From positions 62,001-126,000 of the forward strand of contig NZ_PNYB01000013.1 in assembly GCF_002879855.1 (NCBI RefSeq): a DNA stretch of 64,000 nt, read 5' to 3'. The notes below the pieces were generated by a model, which saw nothing but the letters and a program-made list of their open reading frames with translations, did no database searches and was not told the origin of the DNA. This document shows positions 32,206-41,425 of the stretch, piece after piece. Each line of letters begins with the position of its first letter. The stretch's first letter is position 1. The translations under genes and the position numbers were made by a program. The DNA comes from Trinickia soli (GTDB taxonomy: Bacteria > Pseudomonadota > Gammaproteobacteria > Burkholderiales > Burkholderiaceae).

Positions 32206-34746
32206 TCAGTTGCTGATCGCGAAAGGCATCTTGGTTTGTGCCGCCCGAATCATGCACTCCACGCAGATTTGCTGCGGTAGTTGAGGCATGGGATACGGCA
32301 TCTCCGTGGGCCCGGCAAACACGCGCTTCGCGCCCTTCACATCGATGGACCCCGGGGCGTGTACTTCGATGTTGCCGTCTTTGATGCGGATATATGCGCC
32401 GCCTGAAGTCAGCAGGACCTCGCGCTTACCGGCCATTTCAATGACATCGGTGATCGAAATCACCTTCACACCTTTATGCGCGCTCAGGTCGATTCCGTCA
32501 GAGTGCGCCTGAACCTCGATCTTCCCTTTCCCCGCAAACAACTTCATCCCCGCGTTCTGCACGAAAAGGCTCAGCTTCTCGCCTATCGAAGCGATGAGCG
32601 ACTTCCCGCTAGCGATATGAGTGCTCGCGCCGCTGACGACGCTCACGTGCTTGTCCGCAGCGATATTCGTCGATTGCTGGGTCGACAGCCCGATACCCGA
32701 TGGACTCGCCATCAGCATGATCGGCTCTGCGAAGCCATTCGCGTTGCCGGTCCCTCCACCCGCTGTCCTGCCGCCGCTCGATGCATCGCCGGACACGCTG
32801 CTCTGTGTCGCATCCGTGAACGCCTTCAGCGAGTCGTGCCCGTCCTTCAGACTCTCCGCCTGATGCCCCGCGCTCGCATCCGACAACGCCTCAACCACGC
32901 TCTCAGCATTGACGAGCTGCTTACTGGCCGGCCCCACATCCATCGGTTGCTTGACCGAAGCCGGATGGCTGGACACATACAACCCCTGCCCCGCCCGAAT
33001 CGCACCATACGCATTCGACTTCAGATCAAAGCCCGAGCCGAGATACCCGCCCCGCGTGTTGCCGTTGTGATCGATCAGGTAGCCGAGATGCAGATGCGAA
33101 TCCGCGCTCGTCGAATATAGATGGACGCGGTTCTGCCCCGTCGCATCATCCATAACGAGTTGATTGAATCCGCTGCCGCCATACTCCTTCGACCGATACC
33201 CCGACAGCAACCCGTTCGTGTGCCAAACCGGCGGCGTCGGCCCACCATGCATACGGCCGACAATCACTGGCCGATCGCAATCACCGCCCATAAAGCCGAC
33301 GACCACCTCATCGCCCTTGCGCAGCGGAAAATGCCCCCCGCGCTGATGCCCGGCATCGGCAAACGCAGCCCGCACCCATACCGACGCCTTTTCATCGCCT
33401 TCATTGCGCCGATTCCACGGAAACCACACCTTCACCCGGTTGAGCGAATCGGTATAAATCTCCTCGCTATCGGGCCCGGCAACGATCCCGGTCTGCAATT
33501 CGAGAACGGGCTTGCGATGCTCGAACCGACTGCGAAACGGCAAGCGCCGCCGTTGCGCTTCAATTTCGACTTGAAAATAGCCTTCGCTGCCATCGGGATG
33601 ACGAACCTTCACCCCGCCCGCATTCGCCCGCGCGGCCGCTGACACTTCCGATTGCAAACTGTCCGCGAAATCGGCCACGCCATCCATACCGGGCAGGTTG
33701 TTGCGAATGGTCCAGGTCGTCTCCAAGATCGCGAACTCGCGATCTTCCTCAGGCTCCTTTTCGTGGATCGGATGCCCTTCCAACGTGAACCAATACCCGG
33801 GCCGCGCCGAGCGCAAGCTGCCGATCCCATGAAACCGCTTCATCAGCGATTCCCACGCCTCCACACACATGGCGTTTTGATGCTCGCCTCGATCGCGCAC
33901 ACCCCACGAATACGCGCCCGTATAGTCGTACACCTCGCCTTGCGCCGGGATATCGTCACGCGGGCTGATCGCGCTGCGCACCTCTTTATGCAGATCAGGC
34001 CGCTTGTAATCGAAGGTTCGCGTCGTCAGCTTCGCGCTTTGGATCAGCTGTTGCTCTTTCCACTGCGTAAATCCCTCGCTTTCTTCGCGTAGACCCGTGC
34101 GGACAAACCGCACTGTCTTATCCGCGAGCCGCGGCACGAAATACAAATCGTCCATCAACACCAGCGCATGCGACTTGCCATCCTCAGCCTGCTCGAAGCG
34201 ACCGAATACGCCGGCCTCTTCCAAACTGCGATGCACGAAATTCCAGTCGTCTTCCCATTGCACGCGGTTCGAATACTGCGGCATGGCTTGCCGAAGATCG
34301 AAGCGATATGCGCCCTGCGCCTGCGGATGTTGGTCGAACACATCGGCAACAATCTGCTCGCCCGTTTGCTCCTGCCAATCGCGCATATCGCGGCGCAGCG
34401 GCAAAAAGCACATCCAGGAGGAAAAGCGCAACTGATAGAACGTCAGATAGCCATCGCTGCCTAGCCTGCAGAACGATTTGACATACCCGTGATGTGGCAA
34501 ATACGAGCGATCGGCTTGCTGCAGCCACAAGGTTACCGGCTGCCCAATCAAAGCCTTCAATTCGATTTCACGACCTTTCGTCGATGCGGCGTCGACGACG
34601 AACTCGTAATCCCGGCCCAACCTGGATGTGCCCTTAGCATGCAATGGCAGCAACCAATCCGCGCCCAATGGCGTGTCGAGTCGAAGCAAACGACCGGCTT
34701 GCCCGCCTCCCGCGAATGCGGTGTCGGACAGCAATTGAGATCCCAT
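32206..34746 (-). CDS. vgrG: T6SS spike protein VgrG
   Basis: Trimeric tip of the T6SS needle, 846 residues. The gp27-like region (about 15-330) includes DWNFVHRSLEEAGVFGRFEQ and RTFDYKRPDL; the gp5-like OB fold follows (VKVWFPWNRRNEG, SVWVRAAFADAGHQRGGHFP, GDEVVVGFMGGDCDRP); the C-terminus is a DUF2345 beta-helix extension (about 640-830, with GIDLSAHKGVKVISITD). The final 25 residues hold two Cys (ICVECMIRAAQ) and may form the cargo contact. First gene of a cargo operon; structural T6SS genes are not here, so it is an orphan vgrG island. No PAAR gene was found. Confidence 0.93.
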   Translation of the reverse strand: MGSQLLSDTAFAGGGQAGRLLRLDTPLGADWLLPLHAKGTSRLGRDYEFVVDAASTKGREIELKALIGQPVTLWLQQADRSYLPHHGYVKSFCRLGSDGYLTFYQLRFSSWMCFLPLRRDMRDWQEQTGEQIVADVFDQHPQAQGAYRFDLRQAMPQYSNRVQWEDDWNFVHRSLEEAGVFGRFEQAEDGKSHALVLMDDLYFVPRLADKTVRFVRTGLREESEGFTQWKEQQLIQSAKLTTRTFDYKRPDLHKEVRSAISPRDDIPAQGEVYDYTGAYSWGVRDRGEHQNAMCVEAWESLMKRFHGIGSLRSARPGYWFTLEGHPIHEKEPEEDREFAILETTWTIRNNLPGMDGVADFADSLQSEVSAAARANAGGVKVRHPDGSEGYFQVEIEAQRRRLPFRSRFEHRKPVLELQTGIVAGPDSEEIYTDSLNRVKVWFPWNRRNEGDEKASVWVRAAFADAGHQRGGHFPLRKGDEVVVGFMGGDCDRPVIVGRMHGGPTPPVWHTNGLLSGYRSKEYGGSGFNQLVMDDATGQNRVHLYSTSADSHLHLGYLIDHNGNTRGGYLGSGFDLKSNAYGAIRAGQGLYVSSHPASVKQPMDVGPASKQLVNAESVVEALSDASAGHQAESLKDGHDSLKAFTDATQSSVSGDASSGGRTAGGGTGNANGFAEPIMLMASPSGIGLSTQQSTNIAADKHVSVVSGASTHIASGKSLIASIGEKLSLFVQNAGMKLFAGKGKIEVQAHSDGIDLSAHKGVKVISITDVIEMAGKREVLLTSGGAYIRIKDGNIEVHAPGSIDVKGAKRVFAGPTEMPYPMPQLPQQICVECMIRAAQTKMPFAISN

Positions 34747-35492
34747 GGAGATCGGCCCTCTCAGACATCTTTGCGTTTTTATTGGGCGTTGATTTTAATC
34801 GATGCGGCCACGAATACGCGAGAGGACGCACGATCAATGCGTTATCGGCCAATTCGGAAGATTTCGAGGGTGGGCGCCCGCACTCGCTTGGTTCCGGCCG
34901 GGCACGATCGACGCAGGAAGGGAAAGAGACCCTCTCAAGGCTGAGGAAACCGCGGTAAGGCGTCGGGCGGCGCGGATACACGGCGCTTGTCAACGGCCTG
35001 CACTACCGCTCGCACAATCGACGAACAAAGACGCTCACACCGGATAAATTCGACTACCCCAACCAATATTTGACGTCAATACCGAAAATCCTCGACCACA
35101 GTCCTGCACAACATGTGAGTGTATTGCTGCACTACATCCCGCAAGGCGCGGCGGGGCGCCCCGACTCGATATCCCACCATCTGAATATGGCAATTTAGAG
35201 ACACCGGCTAGCAAGACTACGATTTGCTTGGCGACCGGGATGTATTTTTGCTAAATTAGTAACCAAAGTAGCAAAACAAAGTTCTACAAATGTAGTTTTA
35301 CTTCAAACGAGGAGACACCGCCCCCACGAGCGGTCTCGAACCCGAGCGCAGCGCGAACGGCTCACCAGGCCCGCGGCTGACCCTCGCGCGTTCCGATGGA
35401 TCTCCCTAGAAAAATTCCCGCTCGGGCGATGCTCTCGCCCGAGCGCTATTCGCAGTAGTGGCTTCACTTTTGACAGGGTAATGGAGGAGAAG
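34747..35492. other. A/T-rich intergenic region between vgrG and the porin gene
   Basis: About 745 bp between divergent genes, with a distinctly A/T-rich part at 35200-35310. It should contain the porin promoter and the vgrG promoter, but I find no strong -35/-10 pair. GTAAC at 35259-35263 followed by GTAGC at 35268-35272 resembles an OmpR-type site. A GG-N10-GC element with good TTTGCT lies at 35238-35252, but its -24 half is poor. No gene is visible. Confidence 0.5.
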
Positions 35493-36608
35493 ATGAAGAA
35501 AGCTTTGCTCGCCGCAGCGCTCATGTCGGCTGGCGTCATCGCCCACGCTCAAAGCAGCGTGACGCTGTACGGTCGCGTCGACGCAGGTATCGAGTACATG
35601 ACGGGCATCCCCAATGCAGCTGGCGGCGGTTCGAGCTCGCGTTTCCGCGCAGAGAGCGGTGACTGGGGCACGAGCCTGTGGGGTTTGAAGGGTGTTGAGG
35701 ACCTGGGCGGCGGCAATCAGGCTGTGTTCAAGTTGGAGAACGGCTTCAACCTGATGAACGGCCAGCTCCAAAGCAGTCTCTTCAATCGTTGGGCGACGGT
35801 CGGCCTGTCCAATGCCAACTACGGTACGTTGACGATGGGCCGCATGCTCTACATCGCGAACGGCGTGTGGGACTTCGATCCGTTCGGTCAATCGAGCTGG
35901 TCGTCGGCATCGCTCGTGCGTGGCCGCAACTGGCCGCAGTCGAGCAACAACATCGCGTACCAATCGCCGAAGTGGAACGGTTTCGACATCTACGGCCAAT
36001 ACGCGCTGTCGAATGCGACGAACTGGAACGGCAATAACGCGAACGGCCAAGGCCGCGAAGCCGGTCTGCAACTGACGTACACGAACTCGCTGTTCCAGGT
36101 GCGAGGCATCTATGACGAAATCCGCGACCCGGCAAATGGCCAGCTCAACGGCACCGTCGCTGCCGGCGGGAACCCGGCGAACACTGGCGCGTACAACTAC
36201 TCGCGCGAGTACACGGCTGCAGTGAACGTGTTCCTTGGCCAGTTCAAACTTCAAGGTGCTTACCAGGCTATCCGCACCTCGGGTATCAACGCGCAAGTCG
36301 CTGGCGTGCCCTCGACGCTTGATCACGAATGGGGTGGTGTGACGTGGCAAGCCACGCCGGCCGCAGCCGCTATCGCCGCCGTTTATCACGTGAACGGCAA
36401 CAACGGTGCGGGCAATGCGACGATTTACACGATCGGCGGCACGTACAACCTGTCCAAGCGCACGCTGCTCGACATCCAGATCGCAACGGTACGCAACAGC
36501 AAGAATGCCAACTTCAGCCTGGAAGCGAACGGCGTCGGCAATGCGGACAACCCTCTGCCCGGCCACAGCCAATCGGGCGTCTACGCTGGCATTCAGCACT
36601 CGTTCTAA
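35493..36608 (+). CDS. General diffusion porin (Burkholderia/Neisseria type)
   Basis: Outer-membrane trimeric beta-barrel of 371 residues for passive uptake of small solutes. The signal peptide is residues 1-20 (MKKALLAAALMSAGVIAHAQ). The mature start SSVTLYGRVDAGIEYMTG and end SQSGVYAGIQHSF with terminal Phe are characteristic of the family. A GGAGGAG ribosome site 6 bases upstream fixes the start, four codons inside a longer frame. It uses the preferred codons of highly expressed genes. Possible OmpR-type half-sites lie about 230 bp upstream. Two hairpins follow, the second a strong terminator. Confidence 0.93.
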   Translation: MKKALLAAALMSAGVIAHAQSSVTLYGRVDAGIEYMTGIPNAAGGGSSSRFRAESGDWGTSLWGLKGVEDLGGGNQAVFKLENGFNLMNGQLQSSLFNRWATVGLSNANYGTLTMGRMLYIANGVWDFDPFGQSSWSSASLVRGRNWPQSSNNIAYQSPKWNGFDIYGQYALSNATNWNGNNANGQGREAGLQLTYTNSLFQVRGIYDEIRDPANGQLNGTVAAGGNPANTGAYNYSREYTAAVNVFLGQFKLQGAYQAIRTSGINAQVAGVPSTLDHEWGGVTWQATPAAAAIAAVYHVNGNNGAGNATIYTIGGTYNLSKRTLLDIQIATVRNSKNANFSLEANGVGNADNPLPGHSQSGVYAGIQHSF

Positions 36609-36648
36609 ACGAACGGCGTAGCCTACAAAAAAAGTCTTAATCGGGTTT

Positions 36649-36669
36649 CACCCGGGCTTTGCCCGGGTG
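36649..36669 (+). terminator. First hairpin after the porin gene
   Basis: CACCCGGGC-TTT-GCCCGGGTG, a 9-bp perfect stem 40 bp after the stop, followed by mixed T-rich bases. Confidence 0.6.
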
Positions 36670-36724
36670 TTCCACGAGTTTTATACGAGTTTTAAGTTTC
36701 ACGCTGCTGCGAGAGGCGCGTATC

Positions 36725-36762
36725 GGTGCGGTGTCCCGTCAGGGCATCGCACCTTTTTTTTT
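36725..36762 (+). terminator. Rho-independent terminator downstream of the porin gene
   Basis: GGTGCGGTGTCC / GGGCATCGCACC (12 bp, two G-T pairs, 5-nt loop) followed by nine T's. The best intrinsic terminator in this part of the window. Confidence 0.85.
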
Positions 36763-36921
36763 GTGTGTTCAGATCGGCGCTATCCGTGCAAGGGCGATGG
36801 CTCGCGCTCGCATCCGCAGACCGAAAGAAGCGAAAAGACCGAACAAACTGAACAAACCAATGCGCCCGTGCCCGTTGCAACGGCGAGCGCCCCGGCCGAT
36901 CATTTCGTCGATCGAAGCGAA

Positions 36922-37368
<447 letters not shown>

Positions 37369-39072
37369 CTATGACTGGATCGGCTCGGTATAACGCGAGG
37401 TGATCGGATAGCGCCAGTCGCGCCCAAATGCACGATGAGTCACGCGGATGCCGATCGGCGCCTGCCGGCGCTTGTATTCGTTGAGCTTGATGAGGCGCGT
37501 CACGCGGGCGACATCCGCGCGCGCATAGCCGGCCGCGACGATGTCGGCGAGCGACTTGTCCTCTTCCATGTACATGCGCATGATCGCGTCGAGCACGTCG
37601 TACGGTGGCAAGCTGTCCTGATCCGTTTGGTGCTCGCGCAGTTCTGCCGACGGCGCGCGCGTGAGAATCCGCTCGGGGATCACGTCGCGGCTCGCGAACC
37701 GCGTCGCGCTGTTGCGATAGCGGCAGAGACGGTAGACGAGCGTTTTCGCGATGTCCTTGATCACGGCGAAACCACCGGCCATGTCGCCATACAGCGTGCA
37801 GTAGCCAACGGCCATTTCGCTTTTGTTGCCTGTGGTCAGCACGAGCGAGCCGAACTTGTTCGACAACGCCATCAGCAAGGTGCCGCGAATGCGCGCCTGG
37901 ATGTTCTCTTCCGTCGCATCCTCGGGTAGGCCTTCGAATTCGGGCGCGAGCGCGCCGCGGAACGCTTCCATCATCGGCGCAATCGCGATTTCGTCGTAGC
38001 GCACCCCGACGCGCCGCGCCATTTCGGCCGCATCGGAGGTCGAGATGTCGGCCGTGTAGCGCGAAGGCATCATCACGGCTCGCACACGATCGGCACCCAG
38101 CGCGTCGCACGCAACCGCGAGCACGAGCGCCGAATCGACCCCGCCCGAAAGGCCGATGATCGCGCCCGGGAAGCCATTCTTGCCGATGTAATCACGCACG
38201 CCGAGTACGAGCGCCGCATACGCCTGCGCTTCGAGCGACTCCGCGGCGGCGATTTCACCGCCCAGCGGCCGTGCGCCTTCGAATTCGACGATCGCGTGGC
38301 CCTCGACGAATTGAGCCATGCGCGCGACCATCTCGCCTTGCCCATCGAGCACGAACGAACCACCGTCGAAGATCAGTTCGTCCTGTCCGCCGACGAGATT
38401 GACATAGACGACGGGCAGGCCCGTTTCGACCACTCGCGCGCGGACAATGTCGACGCGCGTCGCGTCCTTGTTCAGGTGGAACGGCGAGCCGTTCGGAATC
38501 AACAGCACCTGCGCACCCGCCGCCTTCGCGAGTTGCGCCGCCGATGCGTGCCATGCGTCTTCGCAAATGATGACGCCGTATTTGACGCCATCGAGCTCGA
38601 ACACGAACGGAGTCGTGTCGGAGGCGAAGTAGCGCTTCTCGTCGAAAACTTCCGTGTTGGGCAGATCCTGCTTCAGGTAGGTGCCGACAATCCGGCCGTC
38701 GACGATCAACGACGCCGCGTTGTAGGTGTCGACGGGAGCTGCGCCGCGCTGGATCGGCGCGTTTGCATTACCATGACCGCTCGCCGCCGCAGCATCGGCA
38801 GCACGGTGCGGATGGCCGACGATGACGTGCAGCCCGGCAAGCGGCGCCAGTTTCGCGGCCAGCTCGCGCAAGGCCGCGGCGCACGCGGCATAGAACGCCG
38901 GGCGCAGCAGCAGATCCTCCGGCGGATAACCGGACAGCGAAAGCTCCGGCGTAATGACCAGTTTCACGCCGTCGCGATGCGCCGCCTGCGCGACGTCGAC
39001 GATTTTGGCGATATTGCCGGCGAAATCGCCGACGGTAGCGTTGATTTGTGCTAGAGCAATACGGGTTTTCAT
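37369..39072 (-). CDS. nadE: Glutamine-dependent NAD+ synthetase
   Basis: Makes NAD+ from deamido-NAD+, ATP and glutamine; 567 residues with an N-terminal nitrilase-type glutaminase and a C-terminal synthetase. The glutaminase triad is visible: Glu in PELSLSGYPPEDLL, Lys in YLKQDLPNTEVF and Cys in YGVIICEDAWH. The synthetase P-loop is GLSGGVDSALVLAVA. The start MKTRIALAQINATVGDF is the conserved N-terminus; the 74 in-frame codons upstream are not. It forms a probable operon with glnB and diverges from the acyltransferase gene. Confidence 0.94.
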   Translation of the reverse strand: MKTRIALAQINATVGDFAGNIAKIVDVAQAAHRDGVKLVITPELSLSGYPPEDLLLRPAFYAACAAALRELAAKLAPLAGLHVIVGHPHRAADAAAASGHGNANAPIQRGAAPVDTYNAASLIVDGRIVGTYLKQDLPNTEVFDEKRYFASDTTPFVFELDGVKYGVIICEDAWHASAAQLAKAAGAQVLLIPNGSPFHLNKDATRVDIVRARVVETGLPVVYVNLVGGQDELIFDGGSFVLDGQGEMVARMAQFVEGHAIVEFEGARPLGGEIAAAESLEAQAYAALVLGVRDYIGKNGFPGAIIGLSGGVDSALVLAVACDALGADRVRAVMMPSRYTADISTSDAAEMARRVGVRYDEIAIAPMMEAFRGALAPEFEGLPEDATEENIQARIRGTLLMALSNKFGSLVLTTGNKSEMAVGYCTLYGDMAGGFAVIKDIAKTLVYRLCRYRNSATRFASRDVIPERILTRAPSAELREHQTDQDSLPPYDVLDAIMRMYMEEDKSLADIVAAGYARADVARVTRLIKLNEYKRRQAPIGIRVTHRAFGRDWRYPITSRYTEPIQS

Positions 39073-39212
39073 GGCAGTGAGCGGCAAGCGGCCGTTGCGG
39101 CCGGACGACTCGGCGAAATAAACGACGGGCGCGGTGTGCGACGCACAGGCATCGCACCGTCCCGAAGAACACGGTCGGACGACAGTTGAAACAGGAACGC
39201 ATCGATTATCGC

Positions 39213-40361
39213 ATGGGGCTTCTAGACTCGCCGCTCGAGGTGGACGCGCGCGAGTGGAACGCGCTCGTTGCACGCCAGCCGCAGCCGACGCCATTTTTGC
39301 GGCATGAATTTCTGAGCGCGTTGACGACCACGAATTGCGCCACCGGGCAAACGGGCTGGGCGCCGCGCTTCGTCACGCTCGTCGATGCGCAAACGGGCGC
39401 GCTCACGGCCGCGGCGCCGCTCTACGTCAAGCAGCATTCGTATGGCGAGTACGTGTTCGATTGGGCCTGGGCCGACGCCTATCAGCGCAACGGGCTCGCC
39501 TACTACCCGAAGCTCGTCTGCGCCGTGCCGTTCACGCCCGTGCAGGGCACACGGCTCATCGCCACCGACGAGCACGCGCGCAGCCGGCTTGCCGCTACGC
39601 TCGTGGCGCTGGCCGAGCAATCGGACGTGTCATCGCTGCACGTGCTGTTTCCCACGGAGTACGAGGCGGACACGCTCGAAGCACTGGGCATGATGCGGCG
39701 CGAGGGCATCCAGTTTCACTGGATCAACGACGGCTATCGGGATTTCGAAGATTTCCTGTCGACGCTCGAACAGAAGAAGCGCAAGAACATTCGCGCCGAG
39801 CGCCGCAAGGTGCGTGAGGCGGGCGTCACCTTCAGGCGCGTGCGCGGCGAGGATGCGTCCGATGCCGACTGGCGGTTTTTCAATCGATGTTATCGGCAGA
39901 CGTATCGCGAGCATTTCTCGTCGCCGTATTTGAATCTGGAATTCTTTCGCATGATCGGGCAGAGCATGCCCGAGAATCTGCTGCTCGTGATCGCCGAGCG
40001 CGAAGGCCGGCCCATTGCGAGTTCGCTGATCGTTTATCAGCGAGATGCGCAAACAGGAGGGGCGTTATACGGGCGCTATTGGGGCGCCGTTGAGCATGTC
40101 CCGTGCTTGCACTTTGAGACGGCTTATTACCAGCCGCTCGAGTTTTGCATCGAGGAAAAGCTGGGCGTGTTCGAAGGCGGTGCGCAAGGGGAGCATAAGA
40201 TGGCGCGCGGCTTTATGCCGACCGTCACGCATTCGGCGCATTGGCTCGCGCATCCGGCTTATTCGGACGCCGTCGCGCGTTTCTTGGAAAACGAATCGAA
40301 CCTCATTCACGCGCACTTCGACGAACTGCGCGAACATGATCCGTTCAAGAAGCACGGATAG
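39213..40361 (+). CDS. FemAB/GNAT-like acyltransferase (PF04339-type)
   Basis: Protein of 382 residues with PTPFLRHEFLSALTTTNCAT near the N-terminus, EYVFDWAWADAYQRNGLAYY, FEDFLSTLEQKKRKNIRAER and EHVPCLHFETAYYQPLEFCI, the pattern of the tandem-GNAT family annotated as peptidoglycan biosynthesis or recognition FemAB-like proteins. Substrate unproven. I prefer ATG 39213 (MGLLDSPLEV); a TTG nine codons upstream is possible. It is followed 27 bp later by a GIY-YIG gene on the same strand. Confidence 0.78.
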   Translation: MGLLDSPLEVDAREWNALVARQPQPTPFLRHEFLSALTTTNCATGQTGWAPRFVTLVDAQTGALTAAAPLYVKQHSYGEYVFDWAWADAYQRNGLAYYPKLVCAVPFTPVQGTRLIATDEHARSRLAATLVALAEQSDVSSLHVLFPTEYEADTLEALGMMRREGIQFHWINDGYRDFEDFLSTLEQKKRKNIRAERRKVREAGVTFRRVRGEDASDADWRFFNRCYRQTYREHFSSPYLNLEFFRMIGQSMPENLLLVIAEREGRPIASSLIVYQRDAQTGGALYGRYWGAVEHVPCLHFETAYYQPLEFCIEEKLGVFEGGAQGEHKMARGFMPTVTHSAHWLAHPAYSDAVARFLENESNLIHAHFDELREHDPFKKHG

Positions 40362-40388
40362 CCCGGCACACCCACGGATCACGCGACG

Positions 40389-40673
40389 ATGGCTTGGTTT
40401 CTCTACCTGATCGAATGCGCGGACGGCAGCGTCTATACCGGCATCGCCACGGATGTACAAGCGCGCTACGACAAGCATGCGGCCGGAAAGGGAGCCCGCT
40501 ATACGCGTGCGCGCAAACCTGTCGCGCTGCTGGCTTCGTTCGAGTTGGCCGACCGTTCGAGCGCGTTGCGCGCCGAATACCGCGTCAAGCAGCTTTGCGC
40601 TGCCGATAAGCGTGCGCTCGCGGCCGGCGAGCGCACGTTGGAGTCGGTCATGCCCGAACTCGTTACTTCTTGA
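40389..40673 (+). CDS. GIY-YIG nuclease-domain protein (YhbQ/UPF0213 type)
   Basis: Single-domain protein of 94 residues. [20 protein letters not shown] carries the two-strand GIY-YIG core (here YLI and YTG), followed by [20 protein letters not shown] with the catalytic-type Arg/His. Such stand-alone domains have been associated with DNA damage response. Its 3' end overlaps the ppa 3' end by 11 bp on the opposite strand. Confidence 0.88.
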   Translation: MAWFLYLIECADGSVYTGIATDVQARYDKHAAGKGARYTRARKPVALLASFELADRSSALRAEYRVKQLCAADKRALAAGERTLESVMPELVTS

Positions 40674-41190
40674 AGTTCGCGACGCCTTCGCTGATTTCCT
40701 TGTGCGCGGCGTCGATGCCGGCCCAGCCTTCCACCTTGACCCACTTGCCCTTTTCGAGCGCCTTGTATTGCTCGAAGAAGTGTTTGATCTGGTCCTTCAG
40801 GTAGCCGGGAACGTCGTCGATCGACTTCATGTGCGCCGTCATCGGGCACAGCTTGTCGTGCGGCACGGCGACGAGCTTCGCGTCGACACCCGATTCGTCG
40901 GTCATCTGCAACATGCCGAGGGCGCGCGAGCGCACGACGCAGCCCGGGATCAGCGGGAACGGCGTGATGACGAGCACGTCGACGGGATCGCCGTCGCCCG
41001 ACAGCGTTTGCGGAATGTAGCCGTAGTTGACCGGGTAGCGCATGCCCGTGCCGATGAAGCGGTCGACGACGAGCAGGCCCAGTTCCTTGTCCGCCTCGTA
41101 CTTGACCGGATCGCTTTGCGCCGGGATTTCGATGACGACGTTGAAGTCTTGCGGCAGATCCTTACCAGCGGGGACGTGATTGAAGCTCAT
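40663..41190 (-). CDS. ppa: Inorganic pyrophosphatase
   Basis: Family I soluble pyrophosphatase, 175 residues, which drives biosynthesis by hydrolysing PPi. Signature [20 protein letters not shown], the metal-binding motif DGDPVDVLV (D-x-D-P-x-D) and YGYIPQT are present; C-terminal [10 protein letters not shown] closes the active site. A ribosome site GAAGAG precedes the ATG. A perfect TATAAT at 41313-41318 on the minus strand, about 120 bp upstream, is the likely -10. Confidence 0.95.
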   Translation of the reverse strand: MSFNHVPAGKDLPQDFNVVIEIPAQSDPVKYEADKELGLLVVDRFIGTGMRYPVNYGYIPQTLSGDGDPVDVLVITPFPLIPGCVVRSRALGMLQMTDESGVDAKLVAVPHDKLCPMTAHMKSIDDVPGYLKDQIKHFFEQYKALEKGKWVKVEGWAGIDAAHKEISEGVANFKK

Positions 41191-41312
41191 GGCGTTCTCT
41201 TCAGGAAATGGAAATGGGAAAACGTAGGGCTCGCGCCGCCAGACACGGCAGCGGCGGCTGATGCAGGCGCGCCCCGAAGGCGCGCCGGAGCGCGCGACGG
41301 GCGTTGCGCGCC

Positions 41313-41318
41313 ATTATA
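41313..41318 (-). promoter_or_regulatory. -10 box of ppa
   Basis: TATAAT on the minus strand; the 17-bp upstream hexamer is a poor -35. Inference from position. Confidence 0.35.
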
Positions 41319-41425
41319 GCCGAGCAGGCATGCGCACTTTGCGCGCGGATCGGGCCATAATGCCCTCCGAGTGACGTTTCGACTGACAGTTCTGATCCGA
41401 TCCGTGCGACCACGAGGAGCTTTGG

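Larger units (their letters stand above)
36609..36921. other. Intergenic region between porin and glnB 3' ends
   Basis: Convergent genes separated by about 310 bp. It holds two terminator-type hairpins for the porin transcript (36649-36669 and 36725-36762) and a short repeat ACGAGTTTTAT / ACGAGTTTTAA at about 36673-36694. No gene is seen. Confidence 0.6.

Noticed and set aside
35238-35252. GG-N10-GC element with TTTGCT upstream of the porin
   Set aside because: Only the -12 half is good; the -24 half matches at GG alone, and it lies in A/T-rich DNA where this is easy by chance.
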